Assembly: GCA_023460795.1 (NCBI GenBank)
Contig: JAEWPC010000011.1
Coordinates: 215,447-279,446, forward strand
From: Bacillota bacterium
GTDB lineage: Bacteria; Bacillota; Bacilli; Paenibacillales; Paenibacillaceae
Reading direction: 5' to 3'
DNA: 64,000 nt
In this document: positions 8,022 to 15,499 of the stretch, piece after piece
Numbering within the stretch: position 1 is the stretch's first letter
How the letters are laid out: every line of letters begins with the position of its first letter
The notes under the pieces: model-generated
Seen by the model: only the letters and a program-made list of their open reading frames with translations
Database searches by the model: none
Told to the model about the DNA's origin: nothing
Made by a program: the position numbers and the translations under genes

Positions 8022-8687
8022 ATGATACGTGTCCTGATCGTCGACGATCAGACGTTGCTGAGGGAAGGCCTTCAGACCATCATCAATATAGAAGAAGATA
8101 TGCGCACGGTCGGCCATGCCTCCAATGGAATGGAGGCGATCGAGGCGACCGAAGCGACTTCGCCCGATATCGTGCTTATGGATATCAAAATGCCCGTGCT
8201 GAACGGAATAGAGGGTATGAAAAAGATCAAGGAGCGGTATCCGGATACGGTCGTTCTTATGCTGACGACGTTCCTCGAGGACGAGCTGATCGTCGAAGCG
8301 ATGGCTGGCGGAGCGGACGGATTCCTGCTGAAGGATATGGCAGGAGACCAGATCGTGCAGACGATTCGCGAAGCGATCCGGGGGCACCTGATCATGCATG
8401 CTCCGATCGCCGCCAAGCTGGCCGCAAGGGTGAAAAGCCTGAACCCGCGGAAGCCCGGGGTTACGTGGAACGAGCGGCGGCTAACCGAAGCGGGCATCTA
8501 TTTCAACGAGAAGGAACGGCAAATCATCCTGCTGATGATTCAGGATCGATCGAACAAGCAAATCTCGTCGTCTCTGTTCATGAGCGAAGGCACCGTCCGC
8601 AATTACGTCAGCCTAATCTACGGCAAGATCGGAACGAACGAACGCACGGAATCCATTAAAAGGTTGAAGGAGTTCTTGATCCCATGA
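8022..8687 (+). CDS. NarL/FixJ-family response regulator
   Basis: This is a 221-residue DNA-binding response regulator. The receiver domain (residues 1 to about 120) has the acidic pocket VDD at 7-9, the phospho-acceptor Asp54 in VLMDIKMP, the Thr switch in LMLTTF and the conserved Lys in LLKDM. A linker leads to a C-terminal LuxR-type HTH (about 155-215: FNEKERQIILLMIQDRSNKQ, then a recognition segment SEGTVRNYVSLIYGKIGTNER). The length is typical. Its stop overlaps the start of the kinase gene by 4 bp (ATGA), so the two form a translationally coupled pair with the regulator first. Target genes cannot be told from the sequence. Confidence 0.93.
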   Translation: MIRVLIVDDQTLLREGLQTIINIEEDMRTVGHASNGMEAIEATEATSPDIVLMDIKMPVLNGIEGMKKIKERYPDTVVLMLTTFLEDELIVEAMAGGADGFLLKDMAGDQIVQTIREAIRGHLIMHAPIAAKLAARVKSLNPRKPGVTWNERRLTEAGIYFNEKERQIILLMIQDRSNKQISSSLFMSEGTVRNYVSLIYGKIGTNERTESIKRLKEFLIP

Positions 8688-10693
8688 ACGCCATGAAGCG
8701 CGATTGGTTATCCCGGCTGATGTGGCTTGCGCTATGCCTCGTCGTCTTGGGTGTGTTTGTCCCGGATCTTATCACTCGAGATCGCGAGTACGTCGGCGAG
8801 GGCGACAACCCGCCAGTAGCGCTATTGAAGCATTGGGAAGTGAGGTACGGGCAAGGCGACTCGGACGCTCCCGACTCCTGGCGACCGTTCGACGAGAACG
8901 AATGGCAGAAGCTGCACGGCTATAAGGGCGAGTTGACCGTTCGCCGCGCCTTGCCGGCGGTCGACTTCGATCGGCCTTACTTGTTCATGGCCGGAATGAA
9001 TAGATTCGAAGTGTTCTTGGATGGCGAATCCGTCTATCGCTATCGCATGGATGACGCGCTCTTATGGAACAATTACCGAATTCACGTACACCCCTTGAAG
9101 CTTAGCCAGCAAGACGAGGGCAAGGAAATAACCGTTCGCATGATGTGGGACGGGCTCCCTTTTCTATCGTGGGAATGGATGATCATGGGCGAACCCGACG
9201 TCATTCTCGGCGGCATGGTACGGGGAGAGTGGCCGCTCTACGCCATCGCTCTGTTCAACCTGACCGTCGGCGTGGCCGGCGCGGTATTGTACGCGAGACG
9301 TAGAGTCCGAACGTACTTGTGGTTTGCTCTCCTGGCGCTTGCGGCGGGATTCGGCATGCTGTTCGTCGGTCAGTCTCTGCAATGGTTCGTGAACGTCGGA
9401 TCCGTGCCTTATTGGAATGACCTGCTGCTCCCCTTCTGTTTCTACGCTTTCATCGGAATGTACGCGGAAGCGCTCGGAGCGGCCAAGAACAGATGGATTC
9501 GGATAGCCAAGCTCGCGTTGCTGGCGTTCATGGCGATCACGCTGTTCATCGGAATCTGGAGCCGTTACTGGTACTGGACGATGTTCTTTAACGTCTTTCC
9601 GTTCGTCGGCGTAGCCGCGATAGCGGTCGTTACCGCAGTGCTATTCAAGCGCTCCGCCGCCCCTCGGGACGACATCGGCCGACGGTGGCTGGTGAGAGGA
9701 TATGCCGTGCTGACCTTCTGCGGACTGACGCATACGATCGGAATTAACCCGCCGCCATTCATGCAAGCTCTGACGCAAGCATGGCCCTATTCGAAGTACA
9801 TCATAGGCGGTATGCTGCCGAACGGACTATTCTTGTTCATGCTGTGCATGGTCATGGTTCTCGTAACCCACGTACGACGCGTCCATCTGGAGTCCGAACG
9901 GAATGCGCAGGAACTGATCGTCAAAAATGCCGAGCTAGAGCAGTTTCATCGCAAACTGGAGCAGTTAGTCGACATTCGGACGAAGGAATTGGAGGAAGCC
10001 AATCAATCTCTCCAGGAGACGATGCGGGAGAAAGCGGAGACGCTCGCGGAGGTGTCGGTGCTCGAAGAAAGAACCCGGATCGCGCACGAAATGCACGACG
10101 TCGTCGGCCACACGCTGACGGCCGCGATCGTCCAGCTGGAGGCGACGAAGAGACTTGCCGAGCGCGATCAAGCGATTCCGATCGACAAGCTCGCGGTCGT
10201 GAACGGCCTAGTCCGCAAAGGCTTGGACGAAATCCGGAGAACCGTCCGCATGCTGAAGGTCGACAATGGCCCTTTTAACCTCGAGTTGGCGCTCAGGGAA
10301 CTGATCAGGGATACCGTCGAGAAAATGGAAGTCGAAGTGGAGGAGCGGATCGAGCTTCCTTCCGGACTAGGCAAGCTAGCCGAGCAAGTGCTCTATCATG
10401 CGTTGCAAGAGGGACTGACGAACGGGATTCGCCATGGGCGCTGCAGCCGATTCCGATTCACCGTCTTGTCGGATGGCGGATGGTTGAAGTTCAGGCTTGT
10501 GAACGACGGCGTTCCGTTCGGCGATTCGAAGCCCGGCTTCGGCCTTACCGCGATGATGGAACGTGTCCAGCTGTTAGGCGGTAGAATGCAGATCGGCTCC
10601 TCCATGGATATACACGGGGAGTCGACCGGCTGCGAGCTTGTTATTGATTTGCCGCTAGCCGGCGGCTCGAGATCACCCGATATCGCCGTGTAG
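8684..10693 (+). CDS. Membrane sensor histidine kinase (HisKA_3 type)
   Basis: This is a 669-residue kinase paired with the NarL-type regulator. One N-terminal membrane segment (about 8-28) is followed by an extracytoplasmic domain of about 150 residues with a jelly-roll-like pattern (FMAGMNRFEVFLDGESVYRY), as in 7TMR-DISM-type sensors. Then come about seven membrane segments (residues about 185-400). A coiled coil (about 405-465, QELIVKNAELEQFHRKLEQL) leads to the HisKA_3 dimerisation region RIAHEMHDVVGHTL, with phospho-acceptor His471 the likely site. The HATPase region includes LTNGIRHGRCSRF (N box) and KPGFGLTAMMERV (G box). Ligand is unknown; extracellular carbohydrate or envelope cues are usual guesses for DISM sensors. 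Confidence 0.9.
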   Translation: MNAMKRDWLSRLMWLALCLVVLGVFVPDLITRDREYVGEGDNPPVALLKHWEVRYGQGDSDAPDSWRPFDENEWQKLHGYKGELTVRRALPAVDFDRPYLFMAGMNRFEVFLDGESVYRYRMDDALLWNNYRIHVHPLKLSQQDEGKEITVRMMWDGLPFLSWEWMIMGEPDVILGGMVRGEWPLYAIALFNLTVGVAGAVLYARRRVRTYLWFALLALAAGFGMLFVGQSLQWFVNVGSVPYWNDLLLPFCFYAFIGMYAEALGAAKNRWIRIAKLALLAFMAITLFIGIWSRYWYWTMFFNVFPFVGVAAIAVVTAVLFKRSAAPRDDIGRRWLVRGYAVLTFCGLTHTIGINPPPFMQALTQAWPYSKYIIGGMLPNGLFLFMLCMVMVLVTHVRRVHLESERNAQELIVKNAELEQFHRKLEQLVDIRTKELEEANQSLQETMREKAETLAEVSVLEERTRIAHEMHDVVGHTLTAAIVQLEATKRLAERDQAIPIDKLAVVNGLVRKGLDEIRRTVRMLKVDNGPFNLELALRELIRDTVEKMEVEVEERIELPSGLGKLAEQVLYHALQEGLTNGIRHGRCSRFRFTVLSDGGWLKFRLVNDGVPFGDSKPGFGLTAMMERVQLLGGRMQIGSSMDIHGESTGCELVIDLPLAGGSRSPDIAV

Positions 10694-10709
10694 CCATGCG
10701 GTAGGCGGC

Positions 10710-11612
10710 TTATGCTTGCTTGCTCTGCCGTTCCATTCCGATGTACACGAGGCCTGCCGCCATGAAAGCCGTGCCGGCAAGCTGCATGCCGGTCACTTGC
10801 TCGTCGAAGAACAAGTACCCCGCGACGACGGCGGAGACCGGCACGACGTAACGGAAGAAGTTCGCTCGCGCGGCGCCGACTTTATGCATGCCGCCGTTCC
10901 AGGCGACGAAAGCGAACACCGTGCTGATCAGCACGTTATAGGCGATCGCGGTGTAATGTCCGGCGGAGAGTCCGCTCCAATCCACTTCGCCCCACGTGCC
11001 TATCGTGATCGGGAACATGAATAGCGTACCGAACATGATCGACCAAGTGCTCACCCGAAGCGGCGAGTAACGGCTCATCAGCGGCATACACGCCAGATTA
11101 TACAGCGCGCCGATGATGCTGACTCCGAAGGCTAGTAAATTGCCTACCATGTTGTCCGAAGACAAGCTAATCCCTTCGCTGCCGCCGAGGATGACGAACG
11201 ATACGCCGATCATGGCGACGACTCCGCCGACCGCGAGCCTGCGCGTAAACTTCTCACGGACGAAGAGCGGCGCGAACAGCGCGGCGAATATCGGCCAAGG
11301 CGCGACGTTCAGCAGTGACGCGTTGGCGAGCGTCGTGTATTTGATCGAGTACATCACCGCGATCTCCAGCCCCGTAATGCCCACCAACCCGATGGCGGCA
11401 AGCGCCAGCATGTCCCTCCAAGGCACCCCGATATTCCCCTCTTTGAGCCATAGGATCAGGAAGAAGAAAGGAACGGCGCCGCCGAAGCGGAGGAACGCGA
11501 ACAACACGGGATCGAACGTCTCCATTGCCGACCGCGAGACGCCGAAGTTCGCGCCCCAGATCGCCGCGACGAGCACCAAGGCAACGTAGGAAATCCATTT
11601 GTTATCTTTCAT
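10710..11612 (-). CDS. DMT-superfamily transporter (EamA domains)
   Basis: This 300-residue membrane protein is read from the ATG at 11612 (MKDNKWISYV), which has GGAG 11 nt upstream; the frame is open a further 25 codons. Ten hydrophobic segments fall in two halves of five, the EamA duplication. The first half has VLVAAIWGANFGVSRSAM, the usual start of these exporters, and the second ends FFDEQVTGMQLAGTAFMAAG. The family exports metabolites or amino acids; the substrate is not predictable here. The gene converges on the sensor kinase (16 bp between stops) and has a 50-bp tandem repeat array immediately upstream. Confidence 0.85.
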   Translation of the reverse strand: MKDNKWISYVALVLVAAIWGANFGVSRSAMETFDPVLFAFLRFGGAVPFFFLILWLKEGNIGVPWRDMLALAAIGLVGITGLEIAVMYSIKYTTLANASLLNVAPWPIFAALFAPLFVREKFTRRLAVGGVVAMIGVSFVILGGSEGISLSSDNMVGNLLAFGVSIIGALYNLACMPLMSRYSPLRVSTWSIMFGTLFMFPITIGTWGEVDWSGLSAGHYTAIAYNVLISTVFAFVAWNGGMHKVGAARANFFRYVVPVSAVVAGYLFFDEQVTGMQLAGTAFMAAGLVYIGMERQSKQA

Positions 11613-11706
11613 GATGAGGTTGGCTCCAATTCTGCTTATATACGCACCTTTGCCATTGTGCAGGAAGGCGCGGGCGGATGCAATCATAAAATGAGGATGA
11701 ACGGTA

Positions 11707-12128
11707 CTGCAGCGGTCTGCGAGACCGCTAGAGTGTACGTGCGAGCGATTCCGGCGCTGCAGCGGTCTGCGAGACCGCTAGAGTGTACGTGCGCGCGATT
11801 CCGGCGCTGCAGCGGTCTGCTAGACCGCTAGAGTGTGCGTGCGCGCGATTCCGGCGCTGCAGCGATCTGCGAGACCGCTAGAGCGTGCTTGCGCGAGATT
11901 CCGGCGCTGCAGCGATCTGCGAGACCGCTAGAGCGTGCGTGCGAGCGATTCCGGCACTGCAGCGATCTGCGAGACCGCTAGAGCGTGCGTGCGAGCGATT
12001 CCGGCACTGCAGCGATCTGCGAGACCGCTAGAGCGTGCTTGCGAGCGATTCCGGCGCTGCAGCGATCTGCGAGACCGCTAGAGCGTGCGTGCGCGCGATT
12101 CCGGCGCTGCAGCGGTCTGCTAGACCGT
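11707..12128. repeat. Tandem array of 50-bp repeats, 8 full copies plus a partial (array 1)
   Basis: Copies begin at 11707, 11757, 11807, 11857, 11907, 11957, 12007 and 12057, with a 22-bp partial copy from 12107. Each begins CTGCAGCGRTCTGCGAGACC and contains an inverted repeat, AGCGGTCT and AGACCGCT around a 3-nt loop. Copies differ at few positions; the commonest change (AGCGATCT, five copies) turns a G-C into a G-U pair if the minus strand is transcribed. The array lies between the terminator of the Gfo/Idh gene and the start of the DMT gene. A related array with the same period and copy number occurs at 50391-50820. Confidence 0.95.
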
Positions 12129-12173
12129 TGGCGCCGCCCCTGAGCGAAGGGGATATCGATATAAGGCACAAAA

Positions 12174-12200
12174 AACCGGGACGACCTTGTCGTCCCGGTT
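12174..12200 (-). terminator. Rho-independent terminator of the LacI-ThuA-Gfo operon
   Basis: The arms AACCGGGACGAC (12174-12185) and GTCGTCCCGGTT (12189-12200) pair perfectly with a 3-nt loop. On the minus strand the hairpin is followed by a T run, 17 bp after the stop of the gene at 12217. Confidence 0.92.
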
Positions 12201-12216
12201 AGCGTCCATCCGCGAA

Positions 12217-13317
12217 TTAATCCAGCTTGAAGTCCGGCAAGCCGAGCGGCATAGGCGCCGGGCGCTCGCAGGAGCTCTTCATGACGTAGTGCTTGCCTTG
12301 CTCTGCCGCGTCATGGAAGCCGTGCATCGCCTCAAGCACGTGGTACGCCAACTCGCCGTTCGCGCGGTGCTTGCGGCCGACTTGAATCGCTCGCGCCATG
12401 TCGGCTGCGCCGACGCCGCGAGCGTTCTCCGTGTAACCGTGCGTTAGCGGCACCTCGGACCAGTTGCCAGCGCCAGCTCGACGGATGCGGATCGTGCCCC
12501 CGAAGCCGTTCGGATCCGGTACTTGAATCGTACCGTGACTGCCGTACACCTCGATGCATGGCAGCATCGTGCCGCCCTTCACGTCGAAGCTGGTTAGAAT
12601 CGTGGCGATCGGTCCTGCCTCGAATTCCATGATGCCGGCCACGTGCGTAGGCGTCTCCACGACAACCTTCTGCCCGGCTTTAGGCTGGCTCGTAATCGTG
12701 CGCTCAGGGAACGAAATTCGCGTCGATCCCGTCACTCTCTCGATCGGTCCGAGCAGAGATACGAGCGCCGTAATGTAGTACGGCCCCATATCGAACATCG
12801 GGCCGCCGCCCTTCTGGTAATAAAATTCCGGAGACGGATGCCAGCTCTCATGGCCGCCGCCGAGCATGAACGCTGTCGCGCCGATCGGCGTTCCGATCCA
12901 GCCGTCTTCGATCAGCTTGACGCACGTCTGAATGCCGCCGCCGAGGAACGTGTCCGGCGCGCTGCCGACGAGCAGCCCTTTGCGGCGAGCCAGCTCCAGC
13001 ACTTCCTGTCCTTCCTCGCGCGTAACGGTGAACGGCTTCTCCACGTAGACGTGTTTGCCCGCTTCGAGCGCTCTCAAGTTAACCGATCCGTGAGCTAGCG
13101 GAATCGTCAGGTTGATGACCATCTCGATGCTAGGGTCGGCGAGCAGCTCGTCGACGGAGCAACCGCGGATGCCGTGTTCGGCGGCTTTGGCTTTAGCACG
13201 TTCTACGTCAAGATCCGCGCAAGCGACGACTTCCATCGAATCGAACTTCTTGCCGTTCTGAAAATAAATCCCGCTAATGTTGCCCGTTCCAATGATGCCG
13301 ACTTTGATTTTATCCAT
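12217..13317 (-). CDS. Gfo/Idh/MocA-family oxidoreductase
   Basis: This 366-residue cytoplasmic dehydrogenase has GGAGATGAG upstream of the ATG. The N-terminal Rossmann fold carries VGIIGTGNISGIY (the dinucleotide loop), CADLD after the second strand, and the family signature YVEKPFTVT with the conserved EKP Lys. The C-terminal domain follows (GGGHESWHPSPEFYYQKGGG, then FDMGPYYITALVSLLGP, with the Asp and aromatic positions usual for NAD(P)-dependent sugar dehydrogenases). The substrate is probably a sugar, inositol or derivative. It is the third gene after a LacI regulator and a ThuA-like protein, a pairing common in sugar catabolic operons, but a structured repeat element (13352-13518) separates it from ThuA. 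Confidence 0.9.
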   Translation of the reverse strand: MDKIKVGIIGTGNISGIYFQNGKKFDSMEVVACADLDVERAKAKAAEHGIRGCSVDELLADPSIEMVINLTIPLAHGSVNLRALEAGKHVYVEKPFTVTREEGQEVLELARRKGLLVGSAPDTFLGGGIQTCVKLIEDGWIGTPIGATAFMLGGGHESWHPSPEFYYQKGGGPMFDMGPYYITALVSLLGPIERVTGSTRISFPERTITSQPKAGQKVVVETPTHVAGIMEFEAGPIATILTSFDVKGGTMLPCIEVYGSHGTIQVPDPNGFGGTIRIRRAGAGNWSEVPLTHGYTENARGVGAADMARAIQVGRKHRANGELAYHVLEAMHGFHDAAEQGKHYVMKSSCERPAPMPLGLPDFKLD

Positions 13318-13351
13318 GATGGATTCTCATCTCCGGAAGTTTAAAGTGTGG

Positions 13352-13518
13352 GTTCAAAAAGTCGATTTTTCAGCACCGAGAAGGTTGCGAGAACCTGAAG
13401 AAGGAGGTGCGGAGTGTAGGCAAACCTACATGAGCACCGGACTTCGAAGGTGAACGCAAGATTCGATGTCGAATCCGCTTCTTGGCTTGCTTCGTGATCA
13501 AAAGACGATTTTTTGAAC
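13352..13518. repeat. Structured intergenic repeat element with terminal inverted repeats (MITE-like)
   Basis: The element begins GTTCAAAAAGTCG and ends with a near-complementary CGATTTTTTGAAC. Inside are several hairpins: GATTCGA and TCGAATC around 2 nt; GTAGG and CCTAC around CAAA, extended by an outer GGTGC/GCACC pairing; and AGGTT/AACCT. It contains no open frame and lies 6 bp after the ThuA-like stop. The ends and hairpins resemble a short non-autonomous mobile or RNA element. I recall very similar sequence in intergenic regions of Paenibacillus genomes, but this could not be checked here. Confidence 0.6.
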
Positions 13519-13524
13519 ATCCTC

Positions 13525-14250
13525 TTAAAGTTGGTTGTCCTGCATACCCGTATAGGCTTCCTGCTGTTCATCCGCGTTCGCGAGCGCCTTGCCTTCCGCC
13601 GCCCAGTTGAACCCTCTGCGCATAAGCTCCTTAACGACGGGGATCTCCATAATATTCGCTTGGTGGCCGAGCGAGTTATAGTACACGCGGCCTTGTCCCC
13701 AGCGCTTCGTCCAGATCACCGGCATGTCTACCGATTTATTCGTAGAATGCGGCCCATGAACGACGGGGAAACGCGTCGTCGCGAGCACTTCGTTCGCCGG
13801 ATCGACGTGCAAATAATATTGCTCCGTACATACCTCGAAGTCCGCGATGCCCTCTACAAGGGGGCTCGAGCTATGCTTGATCTCGACCGTGTACGTCGTG
13901 CCGTCGTTGCCCGGATGCGCGATCCATTGGCCGCCCGTCATGAACTGCCAGTCGGTATTGTCGCGGAACGCGTCACACATGCCGCCGTGGCAGCCCGCGA
14001 GCCCGACGCCGCTTTGAACGGCTGCCGACACATTGCTCACCCATGCGCCGTCGATCTTGCCCATCGTCCATACCGGGACGATCAGATCGAGCGCCTTCAG
14101 CTTCTCGCCGTCCGCGAACGCTTCCAATGTGTCCGACACTTCGACCTCGAATCCTTCTTGCACGAGCTGGCCGCGGAAAATTTCCGCCACTTCCTTCGGT
14201 TGGTGACCGTCCCAGCCGCCCCATACGATTAACGCTTTCTTCGTCGTCAT
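13525..14250 (-). CDS. ThuA-like (trehalose-utilisation family) protein
   Basis: This 241-residue protein has the class I glutamine-amidotransferase-like fold of the ThuA family. It starts KKALIVWGGWDGHQPKEVAE, contains VGLAGCHGGMCDAFRDN (the loop equivalent to the nucleophile elbow) and GGQWIAHPGND, and ends with the conserved GRVYYNSLGHQ. AGGAG lies 9 nt before the ATG, and the start overlaps the LacI stop by 4 bp, so the pair is coupled. ThuA proteins are found with sugar dehydrogenases and are implicated in disaccharide or ketosugar metabolism; the exact reaction is unsettled. Here the next gene is a Gfo/Idh/MocA enzyme, which fits. Confidence 0.88.
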   Translation of the reverse strand: MTTKKALIVWGGWDGHQPKEVAEIFRGQLVQEGFEVEVSDTLEAFADGEKLKALDLIVPVWTMGKIDGAWVSNVSAAVQSGVGLAGCHGGMCDAFRDNTDWQFMTGGQWIAHPGNDGTTYTVEIKHSSSPLVEGIADFEVCTEQYYLHVDPANEVLATTRFPVVHGPHSTNKSVDMPVIWTKRWGQGRVYYNSLGHQANIMEIPVVKELMRRGFNWAAEGKALANADEQQEAYTGMQDNQL

Positions 14251-15299
14251 CTATTCTCGCTCCTGTTCGTGCCGCTTGATTTTCTTACGATGAACTGCGT
14301 CTGCAGCGTTTCGTTAAATCTAACATTCGTCGCATCAGGATCGGATAACCGCTCCAACAACCGGTTGACGGCAATCCTGCCCATCTCGTAGAACGGTACC
14401 TTAACCGTCGTCAGCGGCGGCTCCGTCATGCTGGCGGCGTCCGAATCGTCATAGCCAACGATCGGCAAATCGTCCGGAACCCGGCACCCTTTGTCCCGCA
14501 AGCCTTGAATAAGCCCGATGGCCATCCGATCGTTCGCCACGAACAAGGCGTCCAGCTTGCTCAGGTCTGCATGTACGGCATCCGCCGCCAGCCATCCGCT
14601 CTTGCGGCTGTAGTTGCCGTGATAGATGATCGATTCGTCGATCTCGATCTCGGCTTCCCGCAGCGCTCGCAAATACCCGGCCATCCGGTCGACGCTGTTC
14701 GAATATTGCGGAGAACCGTTCAGAAACCCGATGCGCCTGTACCCTTGCGCGAGCAGATGACTCGCCGCGTCGTAGCTTCCTTGCTCGTGATCCGTCGCAA
14801 CCGTGCTGACGTCCATTCCCTTGAACCACTGGTCCATCACGCAGAACGGCAACGGCTGGCCAGCCATCTTGGCGATCCCTTCGCGCTCGGAAGCAATCGC
14901 GCTCGCTCCGAGTACGATGCATGCGTCGATGCGTTGCGTCCGGAACAACGAGGCGTAATCGTACACTTCGTTAGGGTCTCGGAATAACAGCAGCAAGCCG
15001 TATCCTTTGGCGCGAACCGCTTCCCCGATCCCGCTCAGGATCTCGGAGAAATAATACGTGGAGAAAAGATGGACTTTCGGCACGTGCGGAAGCACGACGC
15101 CGATGTTGCCGCTTCTGCCTCGGGCGAAGCTCGAAGCGATGGCGTTCAGCTCGTAATTCAGCTGCTTCGCCGCCGCCAGTACCCGCTGGCGAGTCGACTC
15201 CTTCATCGGTCCGATCCCGTTCAACACGCGGGATACGGTAGCTTCGGATACGCCGGCCAGCTCGGCGACTTGTTTACGGTTGGACACGGTATCCGCCAT
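14247..15299 (-). CDS. LacI-family transcriptional regulator
   Basis: This is a 350-residue repressor. The N-terminal HTH is SNRKQVAELAGVSEATVSRV followed by LNG, then the hinge helix region (STRQRVLAAAKQLNYELNA), a periplasmic-binding-protein-like effector domain with GNIGVVLPHVP and FVANDRMAIGLIQGL, and the usual end. It is the first gene of the operon with ThuA-like and Gfo/Idh/MocA genes. A perfect palindrome 22-41 bp upstream of its start (15321-15340) is a candidate autoregulatory operator. The effector is unknown. Confidence 0.93.
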   Translation of the reverse strand: MADTVSNRKQVAELAGVSEATVSRVLNGIGPMKESTRQRVLAAAKQLNYELNAIASSFARGRSGNIGVVLPHVPKVHLFSTYYFSEILSGIGEAVRAKGYGLLLLFRDPNEVYDYASLFRTQRIDACIVLGASAIASEREGIAKMAGQPLPFCVMDQWFKGMDVSTVATDHEQGSYDAASHLLAQGYRRIGFLNGSPQYSNSVDRMAGYLRALREAEIEIDESIIYHGNYSRKSGWLAADAVHADLSKLDALFVANDRMAIGLIQGLRDKGCRVPDDLPIVGYDDSDAASMTEPPLTTVKVPFYEMGRIAVNRLLERLSDPDATNVRFNETLQTQFIVRKSSGTNRSENR

Positions 15300-15320
15300 C
15301 CTGTTCTATAATTGCCTTAA

Positions 15321-15340
15321 TAATGTACGCGTGTACATTA
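15321..15340. promoter_or_regulatory. Palindromic operator upstream of LacI-type gene
   Basis: The arms TAATGTAC and GTACATTA flank GCGT, a perfect 8+4+8 inverted repeat just upstream of the LacI-type gene at 14247-15299. Size and position fit autoregulation by that protein. It differs clearly from the TTTGSCGCAAA sites near the second LacI gene. Confidence 0.6.
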
Positions 15341-15447
15341 TGGCACGTAAAGGGGGGCGCGTCAATAAGAGGATACGAGGATCACACGACATATGAGCCA
15401 TCTGTTTTGTACGAACAATCACTCACTCGTCATTCGACCTCGCGAAA

Positions 15448-15470
15448 AAGCCGCCAAGGATTGGCGGCTT
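15448..15470 (-). terminator. Terminator of the chemoreceptor operon
   Basis: The arms AAGCCGCCAA and TTGGCGGCTT are separated by 3 nt. On the minus strand the hairpin is followed by TTTTT, 30 bp after the stop at 15500. Between here and the LacI start at 15299 no further gene is seen. Confidence 0.9.
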
Positions 15471-15499
15471 GCTGATTCGACGACAGCGTACTTACTCGC

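Noticed and set aside
11707..12128. Array 1 as a CRISPR
   Set aside because: Copies are contiguous 50-bp units without unique spacers, and no cas gene is near; the same holds for array 2.
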